This document shows positions 20,864-32,204 of a DNA stretch of 64,000 nucleotides, one piece after another (within the stretch, counting starts at the first letter, position 1; the number at the start of each line of letters is the position of its first letter). Location: assembly GCA_007713595.1 (NCBI GenBank), contig VMRY01000003.1:513232-577231 (forward strand), written 5' to 3'. Below the pieces are notes generated by a model. It saw only the letters and a program-made list of their open reading frames with translations. It did no database searches and was not told the DNA's origin. The stretch is from Sedimenticola thiotaurini (GTDB taxonomy: Bacteria > Pseudomonadota > Gammaproteobacteria > Chromatiales > Chromatiaceae). A program made the translations under genes and the position numbers.

Positions 20864-21118
20864 TGTCAGGGCAGGTTGCTGGTAAATGCTGTGGTTTAAA
20901 CAGTCAAGGATACCTTACCGCTGGTTATACATGAAGGCATATCAGTAGCTGGGATAGGCGGAATCCCGATTACAGTAGTGCTTTTAATCAAAAAAGAGGA
21001 AAAAAGCGCATATTCTTAGTTGTGATGATCTTGAGTTATGGCGCGGTTGGTGTAAAACATACTAATAGAGGTTGCCGTTTTTAACGGTCATCAATAGAGC
21101 TGAGGTAAGGGATGCGCT

Positions 21119-21649
21119 ATGAATGATAAAGACGAAAAAGATCCTGTTGAACGCATGGTCGATGCTTACGAACGCATGCTGGAGTATGTGGATGGGGTGA
21201 TCGGCAAGGCGGAAAAGAGCGCCTTGCCCACGCTGCAGAAGAGTCTGGATGCGGCCAGGGAGAAGGCGGTTGAGCTGAATGAGTTGACCCGTGAAGAGGC
21301 AGAAAAGATTGCCACTTATGTTGAGCGGGACATGAAGGAGGCGGCCCATTTCCTGGTAGAGACGGGTGATGAGTTTCGGGACTGGTTCCGTTTCGATGTA
21401 AAACTGATCGAAGGACGCTTAATGGAGATGTTTGCCTCGGTGGCAGACAGGACCCGTCTGGAACTGGATCGATTTGCCAATCAGGCGAGGCAGGCGGCTA
21501 TCTATCGAACAGGCGAGATTACCGGACCAGGCACACTGGTATGTGATCAGTGCGGCAAGGAGATGCACTTTCACAAGGCGGGGCATATCCCTCCCTGTTC
21601 CCAGTGCAGAGGTACCACCTATCGACGCAGTACTACGGATGAGGCGTAA
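21119..21649 (+). CDS. Zinc-ribbon protein, DUF1451/YbeL family
   Basis: A 176-residue protein. The first ~120 residues are highly charged helix with coiled-coil character. The C-terminus carries two CxxC pairs (CDQCGK and CSQC), a rubredoxin-like zinc ribbon. The role is unknown; E. coli ybeL also lies next to leuS, and the divergent pairing is kept here. It ends in the strong terminator at 21671-21698. Confidence 0.85.
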   Translation: MNDKDEKDPVERMVDAYERMLEYVDGVIGKAEKSALPTLQKSLDAAREKAVELNELTREEAEKIATYVERDMKEAAHFLVETGDEFRDWFRFDVKLIEGRLMEMFASVADRTRLELDRFANQARQAAIYRTGEITGPGTLVCDQCGKEMHFHKAGHIPPCSQCRGTTYRRSTTDEA

Positions 21650-21670
21650 GCTTTAAGTAGCTAAATAAAA

Positions 21671-21698
21671 AACCCGTCGCATGCGACGGGTTTTTTAT
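21671..21698. terminator. Bidirectional intrinsic terminator
   Basis: The perfect 18-base palindrome CCCGTCGCATGCGACGGG (21673-21690) is flanked by an A run on the left and TTTTTT on the right. It can stop both the rightward zinc-ribbon gene and the leftward rpmB-rpmG operon. Confidence 0.93.
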
Positions 21699-21719
21699 GT
21701 GCATCACAGAAGCCCAGGA

Positions 21720-21875
21720 TTATTTAATCTTGGCTTCCTTGTACATGACATGCTTGCGTATCTTGGGATCAAACTTTTTGATCTCCATCTTGCCTGGCAT
21801 GTTGCGCTTGTTCTTGGTGGTGGTGTAGAAGTGGCCGGTTCCGGCACTTGATACGAGTCTAATTTTATCACGCAT
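21720..21875 (-). CDS. rpmG: 50S ribosomal protein L33
   Basis: A 51-residue protein beginning [17 protein letters not shown] and ending YKEAKIK, typical bL33. It has no zinc cysteines, so it is the C-minus form. A CTAAGGAG ribosome site precedes the ATG. A longer open frame over the same bases (21704-21910) is only its shadow. It lies 12 bases after rpmB, the universal rpmB-rpmG pair. Confidence 0.98.
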   Translation of the reverse strand: MRDKIRLVSSAGTGHFYTTTKNKRNMPGKMEIKKFDPKIRKHVMYKEAKIK

Positions 21876-21887
21876 GGTCTCTGCTCC

Positions 21888-22124
21888 TTAGACCTTTTCG
21901 CCACGGGCACGCATGTCAGTCAGAACTGCATCGATGCCCTTTTTGTCGATGAGGCGCATGCCACTGGCAGATACGCGCAGACGAACCCAACGGTTCTCGC
22001 TCTCCACCCAGAAGCGATGCTGGTGGAGATTAGGCAAGAAGCGACGACGGGTCTTGTTGTGGGCATGGGAAACATTGTTCCCTGTCACAGGACGCTTGCC
22101 CGTAACCTGACACACTCTGGACAT
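21888..22124 (-). CDS. rpmB: 50S ribosomal protein L28
   Basis: A 78-residue bL28 protein. The start [12 protein letters not shown] at 22124 gives the family length; the frame extends to 22190 but the extra 22 residues are not conserved in type. The sequence [16 protein letters not shown] is diagnostic. First gene of rpmB-rpmG. Confidence 0.98.
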   Translation of the reverse strand: MSRVCQVTGKRPVTGNNVSHAHNKTRRRFLPNLHQHRFWVESENRWVRLRVSASGMRLIDKKGIDAVLTDMRARGEKV

Positions 22125-22336
22125 GGTTAAATCCTCGAAAAACTGTCTTTTGCTACCCTGAAATTCAGGATGCTGTGAAATCGTTTGCACCCCCAGTGGG
22201 GTGAAGAGGCGGATTTATAGCAAAAAGAATTTTCCGTTACAAGTTTTCTTTCGCTGTTTTTTTCATGCGGCGCTTGGATATCTTTGCGCCTTCTTCTGAA
22301 TAATTCAGTATTAACAATGAGTTAAAACACTTTTTG

Positions 22337-23011
22337 CTAGATTGCCCCGCGTTCTGACAAAGAAGTCACTTCGCCATGGCCGACTATCATATGATCCAGC
22401 AATCGAATATCCACCAGGGCAAGCGCATTTTTGAGTCGTAAGGTAATTGCGTGGTCTGCCTCGCTGGGTTCTGCAACCCCGGATGGGTGATTGTGAGCCA
22501 GAATCAGGGCGGCTGCATTATGCTGTAACGCACGCTTCACCACCTCTCTGGGATGAACGCTGGCACCGTCTATTGTACCCCGAAACAACTCTTCATACTC
22601 GATAACGCGATGGCGGTTATCCAGAAATAAGCAGGCAAAGACCTCGTGTGGATAGTTAGAGAGTCGAGCCTGCAGATAATCGCGGGTCAAAGAGGGACTG
22701 GTGATGGCATCGCCTCTGTCCAGGTTTTCACGCAGATGACGCCGGCTCATTTCGAGTACTGCTTGCAGTTGCGCATACTTGGCACTGCCCAGACCATGGC
22801 TACGGCAGAAGCTGGTCTGGTCTGCGGCCAGCAGATTCCCCAGCCCCCTGTGCTGGTCGAGCAGCTCCCTGGCAAGGTCTACCGCACTTTTGCCAGGTAC
22901 CCCGGTACGAAGAAATATTGCCAGCAGTTCTGCATCCGAGAGTGCCGCTGGACCTCGTTGTAAAAGTTTTTCCCGGGGACGCTCAGCGGCAGGCCAGTCA
23001 GTTATCGCCAT
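22337..23011 (-). CDS. radC: RadC/MPN+ domain protein
   Basis: A 224-residue RadC protein (E. coli 222). An N-terminal helix-hairpin-helix region is followed by an MPN+/JAMM domain whose metal motif [14 protein letters not shown] is near residue 170. The function is unsettled; older links to DNA repair were not upheld in E. coli. The ATG at 23011 has AAGGAGG five bases upstream, so I prefer it to the GTG six bases earlier. It is divergent from coaBC. Confidence 0.95.
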   Translation of the reverse strand: MAITDWPAAERPREKLLQRGPAALSDAELLAIFLRTGVPGKSAVDLARELLDQHRGLGNLLAADQTSFCRSHGLGSAKYAQLQAVLEMSRRHLRENLDRGDAITSPSLTRDYLQARLSNYPHEVFACLFLDNRHRVIEYEELFRGTIDGASVHPREVVKRALQHNAAALILAHNHPSGVAEPSEADHAITLRLKNALALVDIRLLDHMIVGHGEVTSLSERGAI

Positions 23012-23123
23012 ACACACCTCCTTGTTGTATTAGGCGATAAAATCATATCAAGGTAACGGTGTGGGTTCCAGATAATCCTCCATTAAGTTAATCTTGATAA
23101 CTTTATGGCCAATATGAATCTGA

Positions 23124-24350
23124 GTGATGCAGACTGATACGATAAACGGGCTCTCAGGGCGGCGGATATTACTGGGTATTACTGGTGGTATCGCTGCCTA
23201 TAAATCAGCTGAACTCATACGGCAGCTGATAAAATCAGGCGCCGAGGTTCAGGTTGTGATGACCAGTGGTGCCAGCCAGTTTGTTACGCCCATGACGCTT
23301 CAGGCCCTGTCGGGGCGTCCCGTGCGGCAGGAGTTGTTCGATGCAGCGCATGAAGCCGCTATGGGGCATATTGAACTGGCACGCTGGGCAGATGTGGTGC
23401 TGGTAGCTCCGGCCAGTGCCAGTTTCATGGCCCGATTGGCGCATGGTTTTGCTGATAATCTTCTGGCAACGCTCTGCCTGGCAACGGCGGCACCGGTTGT
23501 TCTGGCGCCGGCAATGAATCAGCAGATGTGGCAAAACCAGGCAACTCAGCAGAATGTGGCGACCCTTCATCAGCGCGGCATTCAGCTCTGGGGTCCTGCT
23601 TCGGGTGACCAGGCCTGTGGGGAAGTGGGGCCTGGCAGGATGGTTGAACCAGAAATGCTGTCTCAGCAGTTAGCGGCCCATTTTTCATCGGGATCGCTCA
23701 GCGGTGTACGGGTACTCCTGACCGCGGGTCCTACCCGAGAGCCGATTGATCCGGTTCGTTTTATCGGCAACCGCAGCTCTGGAAAGATGGGATTCGCCCT
23801 GGCCAAGGCCTTTGTTGCGCTGGGTGCCAGCGTCGAGTTGGTTGCGGGGCCGGTTATATTGACGACACCGTCAGGCGTTAATCGTATTGATGTTGAAACC
23901 GCCCGAGAGATGGAGCAAGCGGTACTCCAGCGGGTAGCAGGGTGTGATATTTTTGTCGGTTGTGCGGCGGTGGCTGACTACCGTCCTGACGTGGTGGCTG
24001 ATCAGAAGATCAAGAAGAACAACGAGCAGATGGAGATCCATCTGGTACGCAATAACGATATCCTTGCGGCTGTGGCGGCTTTGCCGGATGCCCCCTTTAC
24101 TGTTGGCTTTGCCGCAGAGACGCAGTCACCGGAGGCGTATGCGGAGAAGAAACGGATTGCCAAACGGGTAGATATGATTGCTGCCAACCTCGTAGGGGGA
24201 GCGGAGGGTGGTTTTGAGCGGGATCAAAATGCCTTGACTCTGATATGGGAAGGAGGGCAGATTGCCCTGCCGATGGCAGACAAAGAGTCCCTGGCACAAC
24301 AATTGGTGAGTTTGATTGCGGAACAATATGAAAACAGACATACAGCTTAA
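23124..24350 (+). CDS. coaBC: Bifunctional phosphopantothenoylcysteine decarboxylase/synthetase
   Basis: About 408 residues. The N-terminal CoaC flavoprotein (residues ~12-190) decarboxylates 4'-phosphopantothenoylcysteine; it has [11 protein letters not shown] and the substrate-binding PAMNQQMW motif. The C-terminal CoaB half (from ~195) joins cysteine to phosphopantothenate with [18 protein letters not shown] is its signature. The start is GTG at 23124 or ATG at 23127. The dut start lies inside its 3' end. Confidence 0.97.
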   Translation: MMQTDTINGLSGRRILLGITGGIAAYKSAELIRQLIKSGAEVQVVMTSGASQFVTPMTLQALSGRPVRQELFDAAHEAAMGHIELARWADVVLVAPASASFMARLAHGFADNLLATLCLATAAPVVLAPAMNQQMWQNQATQQNVATLHQRGIQLWGPASGDQACGEVGPGRMVEPEMLSQQLAAHFSSGSLSGVRVLLTAGPTREPIDPVRFIGNRSSGKMGFALAKAFVALGASVELVAGPVILTTPSGVNRIDVETAREMEQAVLQRVAGCDIFVGCAAVADYRPDVVADQKIKKNNEQMEIHLVRNNDILAAVAALPDAPFTVGFAAETQSPEAYAEKKRIAKRVDMIAANLVGGAEGGFERDQNALTLIWEGGQIALPMADKESLAQQLVSLIAEQYENRHTA

Positions 24351-24786
24351 AATACTTGATACCCGTCTGGGTACAGAGTTTCCCCTGCCAGCCTATGCCA
24401 CAGAAGGTTCTGCCGGTATGGATTTACGTGCCATGCTGGATCAGTCCATGGAGATTGGGCCGGGTGAGACCCAACTCATCCCAACGGGCATGGCGATTCA
24501 TGTTGAAGACCCCAAGCTGGCCGCAGTCATTCTTCCGCGTTCAGGGCTAGGGCATAAGCATGGTATCGTCCTGGGGAATCTGGTTGGGTTAATTGATTCG
24601 GACTACCAGGGACAGCTTTTTGTCTCTTGCTGGAACCGTGGCAGTGATCTCTTCCGCATTGAGGTTGGCGAACGTATTGCACAGCTGGTTGTTATTCCAG
24701 TGGTCAGGGCAGAATTTGAGATAGTTGAAGAGTTTCGTGCGACAGAGAGAGGCAGTGGTGGTTTTGGTCATTCCGGAAGGCACTGA
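24328..24786 (+). CDS. dut: dUTP diphosphatase
   Basis: A 152-residue trimeric dUTPase that keeps dUTP low and supplies dUMP. Five conserved motifs are present, including [28 protein letters not shown] and the C-terminal [12 protein letters not shown] that closes over the active site. The ATG at 24328 overlaps the end of coaBC by 23 bases, the usual coaBC-dut coupling. Confidence 0.97.
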   Translation: MKTDIQLKILDTRLGTEFPLPAYATEGSAGMDLRAMLDQSMEIGPGETQLIPTGMAIHVEDPKLAAVILPRSGLGHKHGIVLGNLVGLIDSDYQGQLFVSCWNRGSDLFRIEVGERIAQLVVIPVVRAEFEIVEEFRATERGSGGFGHSGRH

Positions 24787-24903
24787 GCACAAATTGGCAT
24801 CCACAAATTGCGTTGCCTCTGTCTGATGTTGTAAATAGTAGAAAAATTGCACTGTAGATCGGTTGATGCATCAATTGATCAGAGGAGAGTCAGGGATGCA
24901 GTT

Positions 24904-27423
24904 ATGCTAAAAAGAAAAAAAACGGTGACTGAAGAGGAGATGGCTGCACCTGCGACGAAAGTTGTAGCTGTCGTTGGGAGCGCTGGCCGCTATTTTAATA
25001 TTGCGGCCCTGGTGACGCTTACCATTTTATTGCTTGCAGCTGCCGTGATCCTTTTTTTTCAGGTTCAGCAGAGTCAGCAGGCTAACCAGAAACAACTTCA
25101 GGTTATCGCTAAAAGCCTGGCAGAGGGGATCTCTGATCGTCTGGCGTCACAGAGAGACTTGCTAATCGGGCTGGCGGCAAAACAGGAGCTCATCAATCCC
25201 TTAATAAGTGAGGATATCGCCGCATTGCATGACCAGGAGCAGCAACTCCAGCGGTTATTAACGGATGCCCTCAAGGTACGCCTGTTGCCAAAGGGCTGGG
25301 ATCAGCTGGAAGCTGACAGTAATCCCCCCTTCAGTTATGCATCGCTGGATATGCTGCGGAGTGTGGAGCGAAGTGCTGCCCCCTCTGCTGCAGAGGTTCA
25401 TCAAATCGGCACGACCCAGCAGCATATTGCATTGGCTGTCCCTGTCTTTTCTGAGACGGGTGGTCCGGTTCTCGGTGTGCTGCATGTCTCCTATCCATAC
25501 TCCTGGCTGGAAAAAGCGCTTTCCACGCTATCGGGAATCGATGGCCGTGTTGAGTTGCAACAGATTGTCAAAGGTGTGCCGGTAGTAATTACAGCGGTGG
25601 GTAATCCGGCTAGTCAGGCGGCTGGCTCTTCAGTTATTGCAGGCAGCATCTGGCAGGTGGCATTTGCCCCTGGCGCCGTGAATTGGTTGGGTGAAACTCA
25701 GCTGTTGATTCTGGCCGTTATTGCTCTTTCCGCGCTGCTGATTATTGGCGTGATCCTGTTACAGTCAAGGCACTTCAAGCAGGCCATGCGTGAAGATCTG
25801 GAATCGATGTTTGCTTTGGTGGATGTGCTGAAAAGTGGCACGGTTGGCCGGATAAATCAGCCCCGGCTGGAAGAGTTTGGCCATGTGTTTGGGCTCATAA
25901 GGCAAGTGTGGCAGCAATCTGCACGTAAAGCGCCGCCGGTATCAGAGAGTACGCCTGCTGCAAGTACTAACGAGACACTTCTTCCTGATCTTGAAAGTCT
26001 CGATGATAGTCTGGACGGCTCCGAGACAAGCTACAGTGAACAGCTTGGTGCACTACCGACCTCTATTTTCAGGGCCTATGATATCCGTGGTGTGGTTGGT
26101 CAAACACTGAATGAGCGTATAGTTTTTGAGCTGGGTCGGGCGATAGGCAGTGAGGCCCAGGATCAATCACAACAGACTGTGATTGTGGCGCGGGACGGAA
26201 GGCACTCTGGCAGTGCGTTCAGTAAGGCGCTCAGTGACGGCTTGCAGGCGAGTGGTTGTGATGTACTGGATATTGGCATGGTGCCTACACCGGTACTCTA
26301 TTTTGCCACCCATTTCCTGGGTACTAAATCCGGGGTCATGATTACGGGTAGCCACAACCCATCCGACTACAATGGTCTCAAGATTGTAATAAACGGTACT
26401 GCACTCTCGGGTGAAGGGATTGCCAATTTACGCAAGCGCATAGAGAGTGGAAATCTGCGGCAGGGTCAGGGAGTGCTGCATGAGCAGGATCTGTTGCCGG
26501 ATTATATTGAGCGCATTGTCGATGATGTACAACTGAGCCGTCCTCTCAAACTGGTGGTGGATTGCGGAAATGGTGTCGCTGGCGTTGTTGCTCCGGCCCT
26601 ATTTCAGGCATTGGGTTGCGATGTGACGCCACTCTTTTGCAAAGTTGATGGTGACTTCCCCAATCATCATCCGGATCCAGGCAAACCAGAGAACCTGGCT
26701 GATCTGATTAATGCCGTCCGAGATCGCAAGGCCGATCTTGGGGTGGCATTCGACGGCGATGGTGATAGGTTGGGCGTGGTTGATGCCAATGGCAAGATAA
26801 TCTGGCCGGATCGACTGCTCATGCTGCTGGCACGCGATGTCCTCTCCAGGCAACCGGGTGCCGATGTCATCTATGATGTCAAATCAAGCCGCCATCTGGC
26901 CGACGAGATACTCTCATACGGCGGTCGACCGATCATGTGGAAGACGGGTCACTCGCTGATCAAGGCGAAGATGCGGGAGACAGGGGCGCTGTTGGCGGGT
27001 GAGATGAGTGGTCACCTGTTTATCAAGGAGCGCTGGTACGGTTTTGATGATGGGTTATACTCTTGCGCCCGATTGCTGGAGCTACTTTCTGTAGAGCCGG
27101 TATCGGTAACGGAAGTGTTTGCAGGTCTGCCGGAAAGTGTATCGACGCCGGAGCTGAGTATGAGTTTCCCCAATGAGGGTGATAATTTTGCTCTGATGGA
27201 TAAATTGGCTGAGCAGGTCAACTTCGCAGACGCCAAGCTGGTGGATATCGATGGATTGCGTATCGAGTTTGAAGATGGCTGGGGACTGGTCAGGCCGTCA
27301 AACACAACGCCATCGCTCGTGTTCCGTTTTGAAGCGGATACTGAGACCTCACTAAAACGGATACAGCAACAGTTCCATGATTGGCTGTTAGGCGCGGAGC
27401 CAGGTATCACCCCCCCCTTCTAG
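24904..27423 (+). CDS. algC: Phosphomannomutase/phosphoglucomutase with membrane-anchored N-terminal domain
   Basis: An 839-residue protein. Residues 1-~380 hold two membrane helices (about 22-45 and 265-290) around a periplasmic domain. Residues ~380-839 are the mutase. The active serine is in TGSHNP at about residue 483, the metal loop FDGDGDR at about 617, the sugar loop GEMSGH at about 699 and the phosphate loop RPSNTTPS near the end. It makes mannose-1-P and glucose-1-P for exopolysaccharide and LPS. AGGGA seven bases before the ATG at 24904 supports this start. The order coaBC-dut-algC-argB matches Pseudomonas. Confidence 0.93.
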   Translation: MLKRKKTVTEEEMAAPATKVVAVVGSAGRYFNIAALVTLTILLLAAAVILFFQVQQSQQANQKQLQVIAKSLAEGISDRLASQRDLLIGLAAKQELINPLISEDIAALHDQEQQLQRLLTDALKVRLLPKGWDQLEADSNPPFSYASLDMLRSVERSAAPSAAEVHQIGTTQQHIALAVPVFSETGGPVLGVLHVSYPYSWLEKALSTLSGIDGRVELQQIVKGVPVVITAVGNPASQAAGSSVIAGSIWQVAFAPGAVNWLGETQLLILAVIALSALLIIGVILLQSRHFKQAMREDLESMFALVDVLKSGTVGRINQPRLEEFGHVFGLIRQVWQQSARKAPPVSESTPAASTNETLLPDLESLDDSLDGSETSYSEQLGALPTSIFRAYDIRGVVGQTLNERIVFELGRAIGSEAQDQSQQTVIVARDGRHSGSAFSKALSDGLQASGCDVLDIGMVPTPVLYFATHFLGTKSGVMITGSHNPSDYNGLKIVINGTALSGEGIANLRKRIESGNLRQGQGVLHEQDLLPDYIERIVDDVQLSRPLKLVVDCGNGVAGVVAPALFQALGCDVTPLFCKVDGDFPNHHPDPGKPENLADLINAVRDRKADLGVAFDGDGDRLGVVDANGKIIWPDRLLMLLARDVLSRQPGADVIYDVKSSRHLADEILSYGGRPIMWKTGHSLIKAKMRETGALLAGEMSGHLFIKERWYGFDDGLYSCARLLELLSVEPVSVTEVFAGLPESVSTPELSMSFPNEGDNFALMDKLAEQVNFADAKLVDIDGLRIEFEDGWGLVRPSNTTPSLVFRFEADTETSLKRIQQQFHDWLLGAEPGITPPF

Positions 27424-27509
27424 GTGGCCAGTTTTTCGTTAACCGGTGATGGATGGATCCCTTGCACTCGATCAGGTGATGCCAATGCAAGTCTGCTTGG
27501 CGTGTTTAA

Positions 27510-28433
<924 letters not shown>

Positions 28434-28443
28434 GTTTTTCCTG

Positions 28444-29034
28444 ATGAATCAGAAGGTGTCGCGCAAACAGATGATCCTTGAGTCGCTGGCCGCTGAGCTG
28501 GAGCGCAGTCCGGGGGAACGAATTACCACGGCCGCACTGGCGCGGGCAGTGGGCGTATCAGAGGCTGCGCTTTATCGGCATTTTGCCAGTAAGGCGAAAA
28601 TGTTTGAGGGATTGATCGGCTTCGCAGAAGAGTCGGTGTTTGCGCGTATCAATCAGATACTGGAGGGTGAACGGGAGACCCGCGCGCGTTGTGCAAAACT
28701 CCTTTATCTGCTGCTGGCCTTTTCCGAGCGTAATCCGGGTATCACCCGCGTGCTGCTCGGCGATGCGCTGGTCGGTGAGACAGAACGGTTGCATCTGCGT
28801 GTTGAGCAGTTTTTTGCCCGCCTTGAGACGCAGTTACGTCAAATACTCAGGGAATCGCGTCTGCGTGATGATGTGGTCTGTGTAGATGCAGAGGGTGGCG
28901 CTGCCCTGATGCTGTCACTGATTGAGGGGCGGATGCATCAATTTCTCAGGACACGGTTCAAGACCTCTCCCACCCTGGGTTGGGAGCAGCAATGGGCCAT
29001 TCTGGAGCGGGCGTTATTCCAAGCAGCCGCCTGA
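28444..29034 (+). CDS. slmA: Nucleoid occlusion factor SlmA
   Basis: A 196-residue TetR-fold protein (E. coli 198). The helix-turn-helix has ITTAALARAVGVSEAALYRHFASK, about residues 27-50. Bound to chromosomal sites it blocks FtsZ ring assembly over the nucleoid. It lies 10 bases after argB, in the usual dut/slmA neighbourhood. It converges with the DUF4124 gene with only 11 bases between stops. Confidence 0.95.
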   Translation: MNQKVSRKQMILESLAAELERSPGERITTAALARAVGVSEAALYRHFASKAKMFEGLIGFAEESVFARINQILEGERETRARCAKLLYLLLAFSERNPGITRVLLGDALVGETERLHLRVEQFFARLETQLRQILRESRLRDDVVCVDAEGGAALMLSLIEGRMHQFLRTRFKTSPTLGWEQQWAILERALFQAAA

Positions 29035-29045
29035 TAAAGCTGAGG

Positions 29046-30035
29046 TTACTGGTTGAGTGAATCGGCCAGGTATTGTTTGAAACCGACGCGTATCTGTTCG
29101 ATCTGCTCTGTTTGGCACAGGTCAGCTCCGCGCGGGGAGGGTTTGCACTGCAGGTCCATAAACAGCTCTGCGCCCGGCCGATCCTTGTAACGGATACGTG
29201 AGGCGGTCAGGCTGATGTCTTCATCTTTGACAGGAGCTGCTGACATGATGATCACATCACTGAGCATCTGCAGTCGGGTAGTGGCATATTTTCTGACGTA
29301 CTCCTCGACTTTCTCCCAGGCCTTGTCACAGGCCGGATCGTCAGAGCAGATGACCACGGTATCGAGGAGCGAACGGTCTTTCTTCGCCGTGAGTTGAGGG
29401 TCGGCATTCTCGTCGCGCAGATTTTTCAGGCTGCGGAATCTTGCCAGATCCTTGGCCGCGACATTTCGGATCACTTCCTTTTCCTGTTCCTTCTGAATGA
29501 TCGTGGTGTAGCTGTCTTTCAGCTGAGTACGGGTGTGCTCAATATCTTTGAGCAGGTTGGTAGAAAGGGATTGCCCCTGGCGCTCCATGGAGGCGGCGCT
29601 CTGCTGCATCTCGGCTAGACGGGTTTTCATGCGTCGGATATTGCCGCGAATCACATGAATATTGGAGTCGATAGCGGTCAGTTTGCCATTGCGGGCCATC
29701 AGCAGGTCATCTTCCGTGCGGAAGGTTCGGAGCAGCACTTGATCCTTGGCGCGTTGAATCTCAATCAGGCGCTGCTGTTCTGCCCGCAGCTTTTCCAGCT
29801 CTTGCTCCTTGGCAATCTCTTCCTCAGTCTTGGCCTTCTGGACGCGGTCAACCTCACGGCCGGATTCGCTGAGGACAGAGCGTGCATTTTTGGAGTATTC
29901 CGTCGGTACTTTATCAGAGAGGTGGACTTTACCTTCCGCATCTACCCAGCGATAGATCTTGCTAGCTTCAGCCTGCATGGCGAAAAGCGCAGCAACTGCA
30001 AGAAAGCCTTTGAATAGTCTGTTAGCTCTGTTCAT
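29046..30035 (-). CDS. DUF4124 periplasmic protein with long coiled coil
   Basis: A 329-residue exported protein. A signal peptide (residues 1-24, ending MQAEA) is followed at once by a DUF4124 motif, KIYRWVDAEGKVHLSDKVP. A long charged helix with coiled-coil character covers about residues 65-215. The C-terminal part has three cysteines and a CSDDPACDKAW segment that may form a disulphide. Function unknown. It is longer than most DUF4124 proteins I know (100-200 residues). Confidence 0.8.
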   Translation of the reverse strand: MNRANRLFKGFLAVAALFAMQAEASKIYRWVDAEGKVHLSDKVPTEYSKNARSVLSESGREVDRVQKAKTEEEIAKEQELEKLRAEQQRLIEIQRAKDQVLLRTFRTEDDLLMARNGKLTAIDSNIHVIRGNIRRMKTRLAEMQQSAASMERQGQSLSTNLLKDIEHTRTQLKDSYTTIIQKEQEKEVIRNVAAKDLARFRSLKNLRDENADPQLTAKKDRSLLDTVVICSDDPACDKAWEKVEEYVRKYATTRLQMLSDVIIMSAAPVKDEDISLTASRIRYKDRPGAELFMDLQCKPSPRGADLCQTEQIEQIRVGFKQYLADSLNQ

Positions 30036-30123
30036 GATCCCTTGGGTGTCTCGATATTTAGTAATCTGCCATCTAGTTTAGTAGCACTATCAGACAGATT
30101 TTGTGCTGTGTAAAGTCAATCGG

Positions 30124-30765
30124 TCACACTCCATACTGATCACGATAGGACTGGATCAGTTCCAGCGACTCTTTGGCATCCTCTTTTGCAGCCAGGTAAT
30201 CGACCAGATGCTCAAGTCGAACGATGGCTGCGACGGGCATGTTGTAATCTTTTTCGACCTCCTGGATGGCGGAGCGTTCCCCCTTGCCGCGCTCTTGTCG
30301 GTCAAGGGCAATCACCACGCCCGCCGGTGTTGCCCCCTGTGCTTCGATGATATCCATGGATTCCCGGATGGCAGTACCTGCGGTGATCACATCATCAATG
30401 ATCATGATGCGTCCTTCCAGTGGATGGCCCACAATACTACCACCTTCCCCGTGATCTTTTGCCTCCTTGCGATTGAAAGCGTAGGGGATATCGATGCCAT
30501 GCTGGTCGTAGAGTGCGGCGGCGGTAACGGCGGCCAGTGGAATGCCTTTATAGGCGGGACCGTAAAGTACGTCAAAAGCTATGCCGGAATTGACAATGGC
30601 CTGAGCGTAGAATTTTCCTAGCCGCGCCAGGCTCGACCCGCTGTTAAACAGGCCGGCATTAAAAAAGTAAGGGCTGATACGTCCTGACTTCAGGGTGAAT
30701 TGTCCAAAGCGAAGTACGCCCACATCAAGGGCGAAATCGAGGAAATCTTTTTGATAGTTTTGCAT
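30124..30765 (-). CDS. pyrE: Orotate phosphoribosyltransferase
   Basis: A 213-residue enzyme (E. coli 213) that makes orotidine 5'-phosphate from orotate and PRPP. The PRPP-binding motif [12 protein letters not shown] lies near residue 125. The frame runs up to 30909, but GGGAG ahead of the ATG at 30765 ([13 protein letters not shown]) and family length set the start. It is divergent from the AmpG-type gene. Confidence 0.97.
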   Translation of the reverse strand: MQNYQKDFLDFALDVGVLRFGQFTLKSGRISPYFFNAGLFNSGSSLARLGKFYAQAIVNSGIAFDVLYGPAYKGIPLAAVTAAALYDQHGIDIPYAFNRKEAKDHGEGGSIVGHPLEGRIMIIDDVITAGTAIRESMDIIEAQGATPAGVVIALDRQERGKGERSAIQEVEKDYNMPVAAIVRLEHLVDYLAAKEDAKESLELIQSYRDQYGV

Positions 30766-30918
30766 GGTTACTCCCGGAATTGTCGAGCGAATTTTCCGTG
30801 CAGCGGGTTCAATATGCAAGGGCTCTTTCCGATATCCGCTTTTGGTTGGGTTATACTTTGCGTTTTTCCGGGGGAGGCGGTAGGCCAATTTCGGTAGCAG
30901 ACAGGGCATGGAGCGATA

Positions 30919-32148
30919 GTGAATTCCCCCGTGATGGATATGTTGAATGTATTAACCAGCGGCCGCCTGCTGGTGCATGTGCTATTCGGCTTTGTCTGCG
31001 GTTTGCCGTTGCTGCTTACTGGATCGCTGTTACAGGCCTGGATGAACGATGCGGGGGTGGATCTCTCCACAATCGGACTGTTTGCTTTTGTTGGCTTGCC
31101 CTACACCCTGAAGTTTCTCTGGGCTCCATTGTTTGATCGCTATACCCCTTCACGGTTAGGGCGGAGGCGCGGTTGGCTGCTCTTGGTGCAGCTGGTACTG
31201 ATACTCTCCCTCGTGTTACTGGCCTTTTCCCAGCCAGCTACCAGTCCGTTAACCCTGGCGATGGCGGCACTCCTGGTGGCTTTTTTTTCCGCCAGCCAAG
31301 ATATTGTAGTGGATGCCTACCGGCGTGAGAGCCTCACGGATGAGGAACAGGGGCTGGGGGCGTCTTTTTATGTCAATGGCTATCGATTGGGGATGTTGCT
31401 TGCCTCGGGAGGCGGGTTGATCATGTCCGATCTCATCAGCTTCCGTTCGGTCTATCTGGTCATGGCCGGGGTCATGCTATTGGGCTTGGCGACTACGCTG
31501 CTGTCTCCTGAGCCGGATGAGCCGCAGGGCCAGCCGCGAACCTTGCGTGAAGCGGTGGTGGAACCGTTTGTTGAGTACTTTCGTCGTCGTGATGCCCTGC
31601 TGATTCTGCTTTTCATTCTGCTCTACAAGATCGGCGATACGATGGCGCAGCATATGACCACGCCGTTCTATCTCGATATCGGTTTCAGTAAAAGTGAAAT
31701 CGGCACAGTGGTAAAATTGTTTGGATTTTCGGCGACGATCCTGGGGGGCTTGCTGGGGGGGGTACTCATTTTACGCCTGGGTATTTTTCGCGCGCTCTGG
31801 AGCTTTGGTGTTTTGCAGGGAGTTTCTACAGCCGGCTTCGCGTTACTCGCCTTGCTGGGTAACAACCTGGGCGGTTTGGCTGCGGTGATCGCTTTTGAGA
31901 ATCTGAGTGGGGGGATGGGTACAGCTGCCTATATTGCCTTCATGGCCAGTTTGACCAATCAGCGGTTTACGGCCACTCAGTATGCGCTGCTGACCAGTTT
32001 TATGGGGATACCCCGGGTGATGGCGGCGGCGCCAACCGGATTTATGGTTGAATCAATGGGGTGGTTCGGTTTCTTCCTGTTCTGCACATTGATCGCACTG
32101 CCTGGATTGCTGTTGCTCTCCTGGCTGCAGCGGCGTGAGGTCAGTTAG
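30919..32148 (+). CDS. AmpG-family major facilitator permease
   Basis: A 409-residue transporter with about twelve membrane helices. The segment [15 protein letters not shown] and the following [14 protein letters not shown] are typical of AmpG, which imports anhydromuropeptides for cell-wall recycling. It is shorter than E. coli AmpG (491), lacking extra C-terminal helices. GTG at 30919 has a GGAG site; ATG at 30934 is the alternative. The substrate is assigned by family only. Confidence 0.8.
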   Translation: MNSPVMDMLNVLTSGRLLVHVLFGFVCGLPLLLTGSLLQAWMNDAGVDLSTIGLFAFVGLPYTLKFLWAPLFDRYTPSRLGRRRGWLLLVQLVLILSLVLLAFSQPATSPLTLAMAALLVAFFSASQDIVVDAYRRESLTDEEQGLGASFYVNGYRLGMLLASGGGLIMSDLISFRSVYLVMAGVMLLGLATTLLSPEPDEPQGQPRTLREAVVEPFVEYFRRRDALLILLFILLYKIGDTMAQHMTTPFYLDIGFSKSEIGTVVKLFGFSATILGGLLGGVLILRLGIFRALWSFGVLQGVSTAGFALLALLGNNLGGLAAVIAFENLSGGMGTAAYIAFMASLTNQRFTATQYALLTSFMGIPRVMAAAPTGFMVESMGWFGFFLFCTLIALPGLLLLSWLQRREVS

Positions 32149-32204
32149 GTGAGAACTGGTCATATGACGCATCCTCAGGCCAGCCTCAGAACGGGTGGTG
32201 GTGT

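Noticed and set aside
21704..21910. 68-codon minus frame over rpmG
   Set aside because: It is a shadow; the true L33 frame is 21720-21875, with correct sequence and ribosome site.
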